Shown piece after piece: positions 1-5,478 of a DNA stretch of 5,900 bases. This stretch comes from Caryophanales bacterium UBA4365 (lineage in GTDB: Bacteria; Bacillota_I; Bacilli_A; RFN20; CAG-826). The position numbers and the translations under genes are program-made. The DNA lies in the NCBI GenBank assembly GCA_002393905.1, contig DGSJ01000038.1, positions 1 through 5,900 of the forward strand, given 5' to 3'. How positions within the stretch are numbered: position 1 is the first letter of the stretch; each line of letters begins with the position of its first letter. Below the pieces are notes generated by a model that did no database searches, was not told the DNA's origin, and saw only the letters and a list, made by a program, of their open reading frames with translations.

Positions 1-301
1 TTTTGAGATAGTCAACGTTATTTTCTGTGACAACCTGTCCTGGTTTAATTCCAGAATATTTGTTTTTCACTTTCGCAACTTCCATCTCTTGCTCATGGAT
101 TTTATCATTGAGGTCTTTGATTTCACTTTCAAGTTTACGAATGTAGTTACGAGAATCGTTATAGTACTGTTCGTAGAATTTAAGATCATCAATTAGTCGG
201 TCAAGAACTTGGTCTACCTCTAAGGCATCATAGCCTTTCTGAGTAGGTTCAAACTTCACATCAAGAAGTGATTTTGACGAATAATTCAATGTATGAGCCA
301 T
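1..301 (-). CDS. gpsB: GpsB, cell division/wall synthesis coordinator (3' end cut by window)
   Basis: Not a complete frame: it starts at ATG 301-299 and runs open off the left edge, giving 100 codons. The N-terminus has the DivIVA/GpsB membrane-binding fold pattern (F17, then GYDALEVDQVLD at 23-34), followed by a charged coiled coil at about 40-82. Aligned by eye with B. subtilis GpsB, Y24, D30 and D34 fall on its Y25, D31 and D35, residues known to contact class A penicillin-binding proteins. The last visible residues (NNVDYLK) resemble the start of the GpsB C-terminal trimerisation segment (NFDILKR in B. subtilis), which favours GpsB over the longer DivIVA. GpsB is a cytoplasmic, membrane-associated adaptor that guides peptidoglycan synthases during the division cycle. 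A GAGG site (307-310) sits 5 bases before the ATG. Location beside recU matches Bacilli. What remains uncertain is the length beyond the window. Confidence 0.82.
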   Translation of the reverse strand, partial: MAHTLNYSSKSLLDVKFEPTQKGYDALEVDQVLDRLIDDLKFYEQYYNDSRNYIRKLESEIKDLNDKIHEQEMEVAKVKNKYSGIKPGQVVTENNVDYLK

Positions 302-317
302 AAAAACCTCGGTTTTA

Positions 318-346
318 ATTATATTAAAGAGGTTATATGTTTTCAA
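318..346 (-). promoter_or_regulatory. Sigma-A type promoter of gpsB
   Basis: Read on the minus strand, TTGAAA (346-341) and a perfect TATAAT (323-318) are separated by exactly 17 bases. This is the best promoter match in the window. Transcription should start near 311-312, leaving a leader of only about 10 bases whose first bases are the GAGG ribosome-binding site. Confidence 0.8.
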
Positions 347-376
347 TTTGTTTTTGTTTTAATTAACAAAAGTTTT

Positions 377-385
377 TGCTACAAT
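377..385 (+). promoter_or_regulatory. Extended -10 promoter of the exonuclease-recU operon
   Basis: TGCTACAAT is an extended -10 element (TG-N-TACAAT, one mismatch from TATAAT). No strong -35 is seen at normal spacing: the nearest TTGTTT (354-359) is 20 bases away, which fits a promoter that relies on the extended -10. The predicted start of transcription is about 391-392, just before the GTG at 394. The element overlaps the alternative TTG start codon at 376. Confidence 0.55.
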
Positions 386-393
386 ACGAAATT

Positions 394-1119
394 GTGAAAG
401 CGCTCGATAAGATTCTTCAAAAACGCAAAACACTATGTTTCCTTGATTTAGAGGGAACACAGTTTTCGCATGAGATGATTGCTATCGGAGCCGTCAGAGT
501 TGACCTTCGCAAAGATCATTCCGTGAAGAAGATCTATAAAGGTTACTACACTTTGGTAAAACCAAAAAACAGAATTGGTAAAGTCGTTACTGATTTAACA
601 GGCATTACGGAAGCACAAGTGAAAAAAGATGGGATTAGTTTCCGTAGAACAGTTGAAAACGTCAAACGTTACATGGGAAGAAGTTTCACGAAATGTCTTT
701 TTGTAACATTCGGAAATCATGATCAACGTATTATGGCGCAATCACTTGCATACAACATGGATGTAAATAAGGAAGATGTGCAATTCATGATTAAACATAG
801 TTTCGACTTTGCTGAATTTATGTCCCAATATGTGCGCGATGAGCACGGTAACGCCCTCTCACTTGCGAACATGCTTAAAGTGTTTAACATTGACTTTAAA
901 GGTCAACAACATAACGCGCTCGCTGACACACTTAATCTTGTCTACTTATATGACGCCATGATTAAACACCGTGACATTTTGTCACGAGAATATCGAAAGG
1001 TTCTTGGTCAAATGAGGCATTTACCAGAACCTGTCCATCAGCTCATTCTTCAATTATTAGAAGAAAAATCCGTTTCCCCAACAGACTTTTCAAAAATGAT
1101 TGAGGATGCGCTAAAATGA
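394..1119 (+). CDS. DEDDh-family 3'-5' exonuclease (KapD/DnaQ-like)
   Basis: Predicted metal-dependent 3'-5' exonuclease. Counting from the TTG at 376 (247 aa), the ExoI motif is D24-x-E26 (FLDLEG), ExoII contains D116 (FGNHDQR) and ExoIII is H179-x4-D184 (HNALAD), so all DEDDh catalytic residues are present. The LTGIT motif near 74-78 is also typical of KapD/DnaQ-type domains. About 55 residues after the domain are charged and probably helical, with no function I can name. Start choice: neither TTG 376 nor GTG 394 has a ribosome-binding site, and an in-frame TAA at 364-366 rules out earlier starts. The likely promoter covers the TTG, so I prefer GTG 394 on a nearly leaderless mRNA; 376 remains possible. 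Its TGA overlaps the recU ATG by 4 bases, so the two are translated together. A DNA-repair role beside RecU is inference; an RNA substrate is equally possible from the family. Confidence 0.85.
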   Translation: MKALDKILQKRKTLCFLDLEGTQFSHEMIAIGAVRVDLRKDHSVKKIYKGYYTLVKPKNRIGKVVTDLTGITEAQVKKDGISFRRTVENVKRYMGRSFTKCLFVTFGNHDQRIMAQSLAYNMDVNKEDVQFMIKHSFDFAEFMSQYVRDEHGNALSLANMLKVFNIDFKGQQHNALADTLNLVYLYDAMIKHRDILSREYRKVLGQMRHLPEPVHQLILQLLEEKSVSPTDFSKMIEDALK

Positions 1120-1709
1120 TCAAATATTCAAACGGTTTAACCTATAAAAAATCTAATATTAAAGTTTCAGGCAACAAAGTTGCTTTTTCTTTATCCTCGG
1201 CAAATCGAGGAATGAATCTAGAAGAAGATATTATCCAATCGAATGAGTACTATCTTCGTCACAAGATGGCGTTAATTTATAAACGCCCAACACCAATTCA
1301 AGTTGTCAAAGTTGAATATCAGAAAAACGCGAAGATAACTGAAGCGTACTTTTCTGAAAAATCAACCACCGATTTTAATGGTGTTTACCAAGGTCGATAT
1401 ATCGATATTGAAGCTAAATCAACTCACTCCAAGTCATCTTTTCCTTTAGGTAATATTACAAAGAAGCAATTTGAACATTTATCGAATGTGATTGAGTTAG
1501 GTGGTTTAGCATTTTTTATTATCGAATTTGTAAAACATCAAAAGACTTATATTGTCGAAGCAAAGAAGATTATCGAATTCAAAAATAATGAAGAAAGAAA
1601 GTCGATTCCTTTCTCTCAATTTGAGGAACTTGGAAGGGAAATAAAAAGAGGCTATTCGCCTCGATTAAATTACTTAGAGTTTGTTGATGAAATTCACCGT
1701 AATTCTTAA
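1116..1709 (+). CDS. recU: RecU, Holliday junction resolvase
   Basis: RecU cuts four-way DNA junctions symmetrically during recombinational repair and chromosome segregation, and in B. subtilis it also modulates RecA. The 197-residue protein is close to the B. subtilis length (about 206) and aligns throughout by eye: SSANRGMNLEEDI near 27-39, YYLRHKMALIYKRPTP near 45-60, TTDFNG at 84-89 and GRYIDIEAKST at 93-103. The nuclease site is visible as D86, E99 and K101, matching D88, E101 and K103 of the Bacillus enzyme, and the stalk region before D86 is kept. The start ATG 1116 is set by GAGGA (1102-1106) 9 bases upstream and by the ATGA overlap with the exonuclease gene. In B. subtilis the partner downstream is ponA; here no gene follows, and the convergent dnaD ends 30 bases later. 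No clear terminator follows. Confidence 0.96.
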   Translation: MIKYSNGLTYKKSNIKVSGNKVAFSLSSANRGMNLEEDIIQSNEYYLRHKMALIYKRPTPIQVVKVEYQKNAKITEAYFSEKSTTDFNGVYQGRYIDIEAKSTHSKSSFPLGNITKKQFEHLSNVIELGGLAFFIIEFVKHQKTYIVEAKKIIEFKNNEERKSIPFSQFEELGREIKRGYSPRLNYLEFVDEIHRNS

Positions 1710-1729
1710 TGATTTCACCAGCAATTCTT
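1693..1729 (+). repeat. Short imperfect direct repeat at the recU 3' end
   Basis: TTCACCGTAATTCTT (1693-1707) recurs as TTCACCAGCAATTCTT (1714-1729), one base longer and with a few changes. The first copy encodes the last residues and leads into the TAA; the second lies in the gap before dnaD. It looks like a small old tandem duplication. Chance is possible in such AT-rich DNA. Confidence 0.4.
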
Positions 1730-1739
1730 GGTTAACTTA

Positions 1740-2396
1740 CTAATCGTTAATCCATTTTGTCTTCGCAATTTTCATAGCCTTTTCGATGTCTTCATCCCAG
1801 TCTTTGTTGTTGCCGGTGACACCATTAACTTCAATGTCTCTTTTGGCTTTCCATTCGAATAAAATCTTATCGAAATCAGGGAAGGTTTTCTTTCCTTTTG
1901 CTACGCCTTCACGAAGAGCTTCAACAATCTCTTCTTCTGGAATATCTTGAGCAATCCATTCACCAATCATGTTTGTTTCAATTGGAAGAAGGGAACGACC
2001 AAGTTGTGCTTCATAAACTTCTTTAAGTCTTTTGAATTCTTTGTTCTTTTCTGGATTTTTCGAAATAGAGTTTTCCTTTACAAGAGCATCTTCAAAGGCT
2101 TCATAGAGTTTTTTACGAAGTGGTTTTAAAGAAATTTTAGTCTTCTTACCAGTTTCTAAAGTAATAAAACCTTTCGACATTAATCCAACATATAAAGAAT
2201 CCAGTTCTTTAGCAGAAAGGTTCATCTTGGTTGCGATTAAGTCCGGGGTAACTAAATAGTTCTTTTGTCCTAAAAGATGATCAAGCATAAGTAAAACAGC
2301 AAGTTCGTTTTCTTTAATACCGAGCTTTTTGTAATATTCAAGTAAGAGATAGCGGAAGTCTAAAGCTTCCATTTGTTCGCCTGACATAATTGCCAT
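1740..2396 (-). CDS. dnaD: DnaD, replication initiation/restart primosome protein
   Basis: DnaD works with DnaB and DnaI in Firmicutes to load the replicative helicase at oriC and at restarted forks. The 218-residue length is near the roughly 230 of B. subtilis DnaD. Residues about 10-95 read as a winged-helix domain (LLEYYKKLGIKENELAVLLML, recognition region about 50-75), then a charged linker at about 100-125, then a DnaD/DnaB2 C-terminal domain at about 125-190. The family pattern there is EWIAQ near 146-150, IVEALREGVAKGK, and DKILFEW at 176-182. ATG 2396 is favoured by AGGA (2405-2408) 8 bases upstream; a second ATG three codons in is less well spaced. It ends in TAG, convergent with recU. 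In Bacillus dnaD is followed by nth and ypoC; here nothing intervenes before recU. Confidence 0.92.
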   Translation of the reverse strand: MAIMSGEQMEALDFRYLLLEYYKKLGIKENELAVLLMLDHLLGQKNYLVTPDLIATKMNLSAKELDSLYVGLMSKGFITLETGKKTKISLKPLRKKLYEAFEDALVKENSISKNPEKNKEFKRLKEVYEAQLGRSLLPIETNMIGEWIAQDIPEEEIVEALREGVAKGKKTFPDFDKILFEWKAKRDIEVNGVTGNNKDWDEDIEKAMKIAKTKWIND

Positions 2397-2411
2397 AATT
2401 CTATTCCTATT

Positions 2412-2442
2412 TTTATAAAAATAAAGAACAAATTTTTAGCAA
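2412..2442 (-). promoter_or_regulatory. Possible dnaD promoter
   Basis: On the minus strand TATAAA (2417-2412) is a fair -10, and TTGCTA (2442-2437) a partial -35, but the 19-base spacing is long. A promoter is needed here because a terminator lies just upstream (2445-2475) and dnaD starts at 2396. The leader would be only about 10 bases, with the start point close to or inside the AGGA site. Confidence 0.4.
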
Positions 2443-2444
2443 TT

Positions 2445-2475
2445 AAAAAATCCCTAGCATTAGCCAAGGATTTTT
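2445..2475 (-). terminator. Rho-independent terminator of the nucleotidyltransferase gene
   Basis: A 13-pair stem with a 4-base UAAU loop (arms AAAAATCCTTGGC and GCTAGGGATTTTT on the minus strand) ends in a run of six T (2450-2445). Two of the pairs are G-U wobbles in the minus-strand RNA and would be mismatches in the plus-strand RNA, so the element is built to work leftwards. It begins 8 bases after the stop codon at 2484. Confidence 0.85.
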
Positions 2476-2483
2476 CAAAAATT

Positions 2484-3095
2484 TTATTCAATTTCTAATT
2501 TATGAAGTTCTTCAATTACCTTTTGAGGATTAAGTTCTTCTAATAGGTAGTGATACTTCTTTAGAGCAGCTTTTGTTTCTTTCTCCACCGTTAGACCAAG
2601 TTTCTTTTGGAAACGTTCAGCCCTTAGAATACGGAGTGGATCTTCTTTAATTCTTTTAACTGGGTCTCCGATAAATCGGAGGACTTTGTTTTCTAAGTCA
2701 TCTAAACCATTACAATAATCAATCACGTTAAACTTTTCATCAATGTAAATCGCGTTAATTGTAAAGTCTCGACGGACATAATCTTCTTTTAATGATTTCA
2801 CGTAAGTCACGCTACTTGGATGACGATAATCAAGATATTCGCCTTCCACTCTCATGGTCGCGATATCAACTTTAATATCATCATCTTTTACGCGAACTGT
2901 ACCAAATTTAGCGAAACGATAATTTGCATCTGGAAGGAATTTCTTCATTTCATCCGGTGTTGCATCAGTCACAAAGTCATAATCTAAAACATCTTTATCT
3001 AGAAGATAATCTCTTGTTGTTCCGCCAACCATGTAAAGTCGGTAACCATTCGCATTAAAAAGATTCGCTAGTTTAATAAAGGTGTTCTTGTTCAT
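2484..3095 (-). CDS. cca: Short tRNA nucleotidyltransferase / poly(A) polymerase-family protein (head and neck only)
   Basis: Class II nucleotidyltransferase, the family that adds CCA to tRNA 3' ends or A tails to RNA. Head-domain motifs are all visible: GG at 24-25 (MVGGTTRD), catalytic D38-x-D40 (LDYDFVTD), a likely third carboxylate D77 (DIATMR), RRD at 108-110 (RRDFTINAI), and the nucleotide-selecting EDPLR at 151-155 followed by ILRAERF. The neck continues to about 195 and the protein then stops at 203 residues. Bacterial CCA enzymes are usually about 390-450 aa, so the body and tail domains that hold tRNA are absent. No frameshift is visible; a terminator follows within 8 bases, so this is the real gene end. 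No ribosome-binding site precedes ATG 3095, and a TATAAT ends 6 bases before it, suggesting a leaderless mRNA. Place near dnaD matches Bacillus cca. CCA versus poly(A) activity cannot be decided from sequence. Confidence 0.85.
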   Translation of the reverse strand: MNKNTFIKLANLFNANGYRLYMVGGTTRDYLLDKDVLDYDFVTDATPDEMKKFLPDANYRFAKFGTVRVKDDDIKVDIATMRVEGEYLDYRHPSSVTYVKSLKEDYVRRDFTINAIYIDEKFNVIDYCNGLDDLENKVLRFIGDPVKRIKEDPLRILRAERFQKKLGLTVEKETKAALKKYHYLLEELNPQKVIEELHKLEIE

Positions 3096-3101
3096 ACATT
3101 A

Positions 3102-3131
3102 ATTATATAAAACTTCTCTTACTTTTTTAAA
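3102..3131 (-). promoter_or_regulatory. Promoter giving a leaderless nucleotidyltransferase mRNA
   Basis: A perfect TATAAT (3107-3102 on the minus strand) is preceded at 18 bases by TTTAAA (3131-3126), a 4-of-6 match to -35. Only six bases separate the -10 from the ATG at 3095, so the expected start of transcription is the A of the start codon. The gene has no Shine-Dalgarno sequence, which fits. Confidence 0.6.
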
Positions 3132-3132
3132 C

Positions 3133-3159
3133 AAAAAAGATTCCAATTGGAATCTCTTT
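3133..3159 (-). terminator. Rho-independent terminator of the HU gene
   Basis: AGATTCCAATTGGAATCT (3138-3155) is a perfect palindrome that folds into a 7-pair stem with an AATT loop. On the minus strand it can extend by a G-U and three A-U pairs (3156-3159), and it runs into TTTTTTGTTT. The T run is on the minus-strand exit side, so it terminates the HU transcript 16 bases after its stop codon. Confidence 0.85.
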
Positions 3160-3174
3160 ATTCTTTTCTTAATC

Positions 3175-3447
3175 TTAGTTTAATTTTCCACGAACAATCT
3201 TACTTGGGCGGAAACCTAATGTAGAGTTCGCTGGAATGGTGATAATGTGACCATCACCTGGGTTTGTGCCTCGTCGAGCTTTACGATCCTTTTTATAGAA
3301 GACACCGAAGTTGGATAATTTCACAACTTCACCTTTTTGGACATTTGTCTCAACAATGTCTAAGAATTCATCAATTACGGCCGTCACGTCATTACGTGGA
3401 AGGTCTAACTTTTCAGCTAATTCAACGATTAACTCGGCTTTATTCAT
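3175..3447 (-). CDS. hup: HU family DNA-binding protein
   Basis: Small nucleoid protein that binds and bends DNA as a dimer. At 90 residues it has the standard family length. Helical N-terminal half (MNKAELIVELAEKLDLPRND), then the signature LSNFGVF (44-50), R55, R58-R59-G60 and NPGDG (62-66), with P63 at the tip of the DNA-clasping arm where HU inserts a proline into the minor groove, then TIPA and FRPSK near the C-terminus. The exact arm motif differs from the common NPQTG but keeps the proline and glycine. ATG 3447 has GAGGAG (3457-3462) 9 bases upstream. Its own promoter overlaps the end of der, and a terminator follows. B. subtilis hbs lies in the same order relative to der. HU rather than IHF is expected in Firmicutes. 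Confidence 0.95.
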   Translation of the reverse strand: MNKAELIVELAEKLDLPRNDVTAVIDEFLDIVETNVQKGEVVKLSNFGVFYKKDRKARRGTNPGDGHIITIPANSTLGFRPSKIVRGKLN

Positions 3448-3473
3448 TTTTGTTTTCTCCTCAGAGCGTAATC

Positions 3474-3502
3474 ATTATATAACAGGATTTTTGATTTGTT
3501 TA
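3474..3502 (-). promoter_or_regulatory. Promoter of the HU gene
   Basis: On the minus strand TATAAT (3479-3474) is preceded at 17 bases by TAAACA (3502-3497), a 4-of-6 -35 match that overlaps the der stop codon. A TG lies a few bases upstream of the -10. Start of transcription near 3467 gives a leader of about 20 bases with a complete GAGGAG site, the most ordinary leader in this window. Read-through from der would add to expression, since no terminator lies between. Confidence 0.65.
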
Positions 3503-4807
3503 TACTCTTTTTCGTAAAACAATATCAATTGGCGTTCCGCTTAAATTAAACGACTCTCTTAAACGGTTTTCTATATATCTTAAATAAGAGAAATGAGCGT
3601 ATTTTGGGTTATTCACGAACAAGACAAATGTTGGTGGGCAACTATTGGCTTGGTTCGCAAAATAAATTTTTAAACGTCCGCCGTTAAAGTCTGGTGCTTC
3701 ATTCATTGTTTGGGCGTCCTGAATGACATCATTAAGTAAGGAAGTTGATAGATGTGTATCATAAGCGTGATGGACTTCTAAAAGTTGATCAAAAATAAGA
3801 TGCACTCTAGATTTAGTTAAAGCGGAAGTAAACACGATTGGAGCGTACTCTAAAAACTTAAATTCTTTACGAACTTTCTTTTCAAAATCTGACATCGCGT
3901 TTTGCGTTTTCTCTATCAAATCCCACTTATTTACCACCACAATGATGGCTTTTTTCTTTTCCACAGCATAACCAACAACATGCTTATCTTGCTCAATAAT
4001 TCCTTCTTTGGCATCAATGACAAAAACGACAATTTCACTACGGTCAATTGCGCTTAAAGCACGCAACACCGAATACTTATCAACAGCCTCATAAACTTTG
4101 CCACGTTTCTTTAATCCAGCGGTATCAATCGCGACGTAACGTTGACCATCTCTTTCAAAGGATGAATCCACTGAATCACGAGTTGTTCCAACAATATTAG
4201 AAACAATGGAACGTGATTCTCCAAGAAGTGCATTCATCAAAGATGACTTACCAACATTTGGTCTTCCAATAATCGAGAAAGTGATTGCATCGTCATAGAC
4301 GACATCTTCTTTCTTTGGAAGAACTTTAACAATTTTATCTAGGATGTCTCCAATACCGATTCCATGTTCACCAGAAGTTGGAATTGGTTCACCTAATCCT
4401 AAAGAGTAGAATTCGGAGACATTAAATAACATATCTCGATTGTCAACTTTGTTGACAACTAAGATAACTGGCTTATTTGTTTTATATAGCATCTTCGCGA
4501 CAAGTCGATCATCATTTGTGACACCTTTTTTTCCATCAGTAACAAACAAGACAACATCGGCTTCATCAATCGCCAGTTGGGCTTGCATGCGGATTTGTTC
4601 TTGGAATGGGCGGTTCGCAATTTCAATTCCGCCAGTATCAATTAATCTAAAATCGCGGTCTAACCAAGAGGCGGTCTCATAAAGACGGTCTCTAGTGACA
4701 CCAGGTTGATCATCAATAATCGAGCGGCGGCGTCCAATGATACGATTAAAAATCGTTGATTTACCAACGTTTGGGCTACCAATAATTGCGACGACGCCTA
4801 AAGACAT
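3500..4807 (-). CDS. der: Der (EngA), double-GTPase ribosome assembly factor
   Basis: Essential GTPase for late maturation of the 50S ribosomal subunit. The 435-residue length matches B. subtilis Der (436). Two G domains in tandem are complete. Domain 1: GSPNVGKS 10-17, PGVTRDR 35-41, DTGG 57-60, NKVD 119-122. Domain 2: GRPNVGKS 181-188, GTTRDS 207-212, DTAG 228-231, NKWD 293-296. A KH-like C-terminal domain of about 85 residues follows. A small departure is Ser for the usual Arg at position 11 of the first P-loop. ATG 4807 has GGAGA (4817-4821) about 10 bases upstream, inside the last codons of cmk; the gap to cmk is 5 bases, so the two are cotranscribed and probably translationally coupled. 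No promoter of its own is evident. The usual neighbours rpsA-like gene and gpsA are absent. Confidence 0.97.
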   Translation of the reverse strand: MSLGVVAIIGSPNVGKSTIFNRIIGRRRSIIDDQPGVTRDRLYETASWLDRDFRLIDTGGIEIANRPFQEQIRMQAQLAIDEADVVLFVTDGKKGVTNDDRLVAKMLYKTNKPVILVVNKVDNRDMLFNVSEFYSLGLGEPIPTSGEHGIGIGDILDKIVKVLPKKEDVVYDDAITFSIIGRPNVGKSSLMNALLGESRSIVSNIVGTTRDSVDSSFERDGQRYVAIDTAGLKKRGKVYEAVDKYSVLRALSAIDRSEIVVFVIDAKEGIIEQDKHVVGYAVEKKKAIIVVVNKWDLIEKTQNAMSDFEKKVRKEFKFLEYAPIVFTSALTKSRVHLIFDQLLEVHHAYDTHLSTSLLNDVIQDAQTMNEAPDFNGGRLKIYFANQANSCPPTFVLFVNNPKYAHFSYLRYIENRLRESFNLSGTPIDIVLRKRV

Positions 4808-4812
4808 GTATC

Positions 4813-5478
4813 TTATTCTCCAATTTTATCTTTAATAATCTTTAAAGCTGCTTCAACAGATTCTTCAATGTTTAATTTAGAAGTATCTAAAAGAATGCTA
4901 TCTTCAGCTGGTTTAAGTGGAGCAAATGCTCTACTTGAATCGATACGGTCACGTTTTTCAACATCCGCGACAATATCTTCATATGTACAAGGAATACCTT
5001 TTTCTTGGTTTTCAATGAAACGTCTTTTGGCTCTTTCTTCAACAGAGGCGACTTGGAAGATTTTGACATCCGCATTTGGGAAAACATATGTTCCAATATC
5101 TCGTCCATCCATAATCACGGAGGATTTTTCACCCATCTTACGTTGTAATTTCACTAACGCCAGACGAATGTCTTTATAGGAAGCAATGTAACTGACATTA
5201 CCTGAGACATGTGGTTCACGAATTTCACGGGTCACGTCTTTTCCAGAACACATCACCTTTCCATCAGGGAAGAGTTCGATTTCCACTTCTGGAATTAATG
5301 CACAACAAGCTTTTTCATCTTTTGGATCAACACCTTTACGTAAAACGTATTCGGTAAAAGCACGATACATCGCTCCAGTATCAATGTAGGTAAATCCAAG
5401 GATTTTTGCTAAGCGTTTTGAGATTGTTGATTTACCAGCAGCGGCTGGCCCATCAACGGCAACAACATAATGTTTCAT
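4813..5478 (-). CDS. cmk: Cytidylate kinase
   Basis: Cmk phosphorylates CMP and dCMP with ATP, recycling pyrimidine nucleotides in the cytoplasm. The 221 residues match the family length. Motifs: P-loop GPAAAGKST 10-18, DTGAMYRA 33-40, the CMP-binding insert about 60-100 with VSGNVSYIASY, MDGRDIGT 123-130, an arginine-rich lid (ERAKRRF, about 148-154) and RDRIDSSRAFAPLKPAEDS with the conserved Arg residues that hold phosphate. The ATG at 5478 abuts the TAA of the upstream gene with no gap, and a strong GGAGGG site lies in that gene's final codons, so translation is coupled. It leads directly into der, a pairing common in Firmicutes. Confidence 0.97.
   Translation of the reverse strand: MKHYVVAVDGPAAAGKSTISKRLAKILGFTYIDTGAMYRAFTEYVLRKGVDPKDEKACCALIPEVEIELFPDGKVMCSGKDVTREIREPHVSGNVSYIASYKDIRLALVKLQRKMGEKSSVIMDGRDIGTYVFPNADVKIFQVASVEERAKRRFIENQEKGIPCTYEDIVADVEKRDRIDSSRAFAPLKPAEDSILLDTSKLNIEESVEAALKIIKDKIGE

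Noticed and set aside
1..301. DivIVA rather than GpsB
   Set aside because: The N-terminal domain is shared, but the NNVDYLK segment near residue 95-100 matches the short GpsB C-terminal region and the recU-side location matches gpsB. The cut end leaves some doubt.
1117..1119. Mycoplasma-type code with TGA as Trp
   Set aside because: TGA ends the exonuclease gene exactly at the start of recU, and Trp codons in dnaD and der are TGG, so the standard bacterial code fits.
394..1119. Exonuclease as the DnaQ epsilon subunit of DNA polymerase III
   Set aside because: Firmicutes usually carry proofreading in PolC, there is no clamp-binding motif that I can see, and DEDDh domains occur in many unrelated RNases and DNases. 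Only the family-level call is supported.
1730..1753. Possible plus-strand terminator after recU (GGTTAAC / GTTAATCC, then ATTTTG)
   Set aside because: The stem is seven AT-rich pairs with a bulge and a 9-base loop, and the T run is short and interrupted. It lies across the 3' end of dnaD, so coding constraint may explain it. Not convincing as a terminator.
1947..2129. Plus-strand frame of 60 codons inside dnaD, and similar frames at 3264-3517, 4440-4682, 4868-5179 and minus-strand frames inside der and cmk
   Set aside because: They lie wholly or mostly inside confidently identified genes in other frames, have no good ribosome-binding site, and give low-complexity or motif-free proteins.
2484..3095. 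Nucleotidyltransferase as a pseudogene
   Set aside because: All catalytic motifs are intact, the frame has no breaks, a promoter and a terminator frame it neatly, and no decayed remainder is visible after the stop.
3138..3155. Perfect 18-base palindrome as a protein-binding operator
   Set aside because: Its position after the HU stop codon and the adjoining T run on the minus strand are fully explained by a rho-independent terminator.
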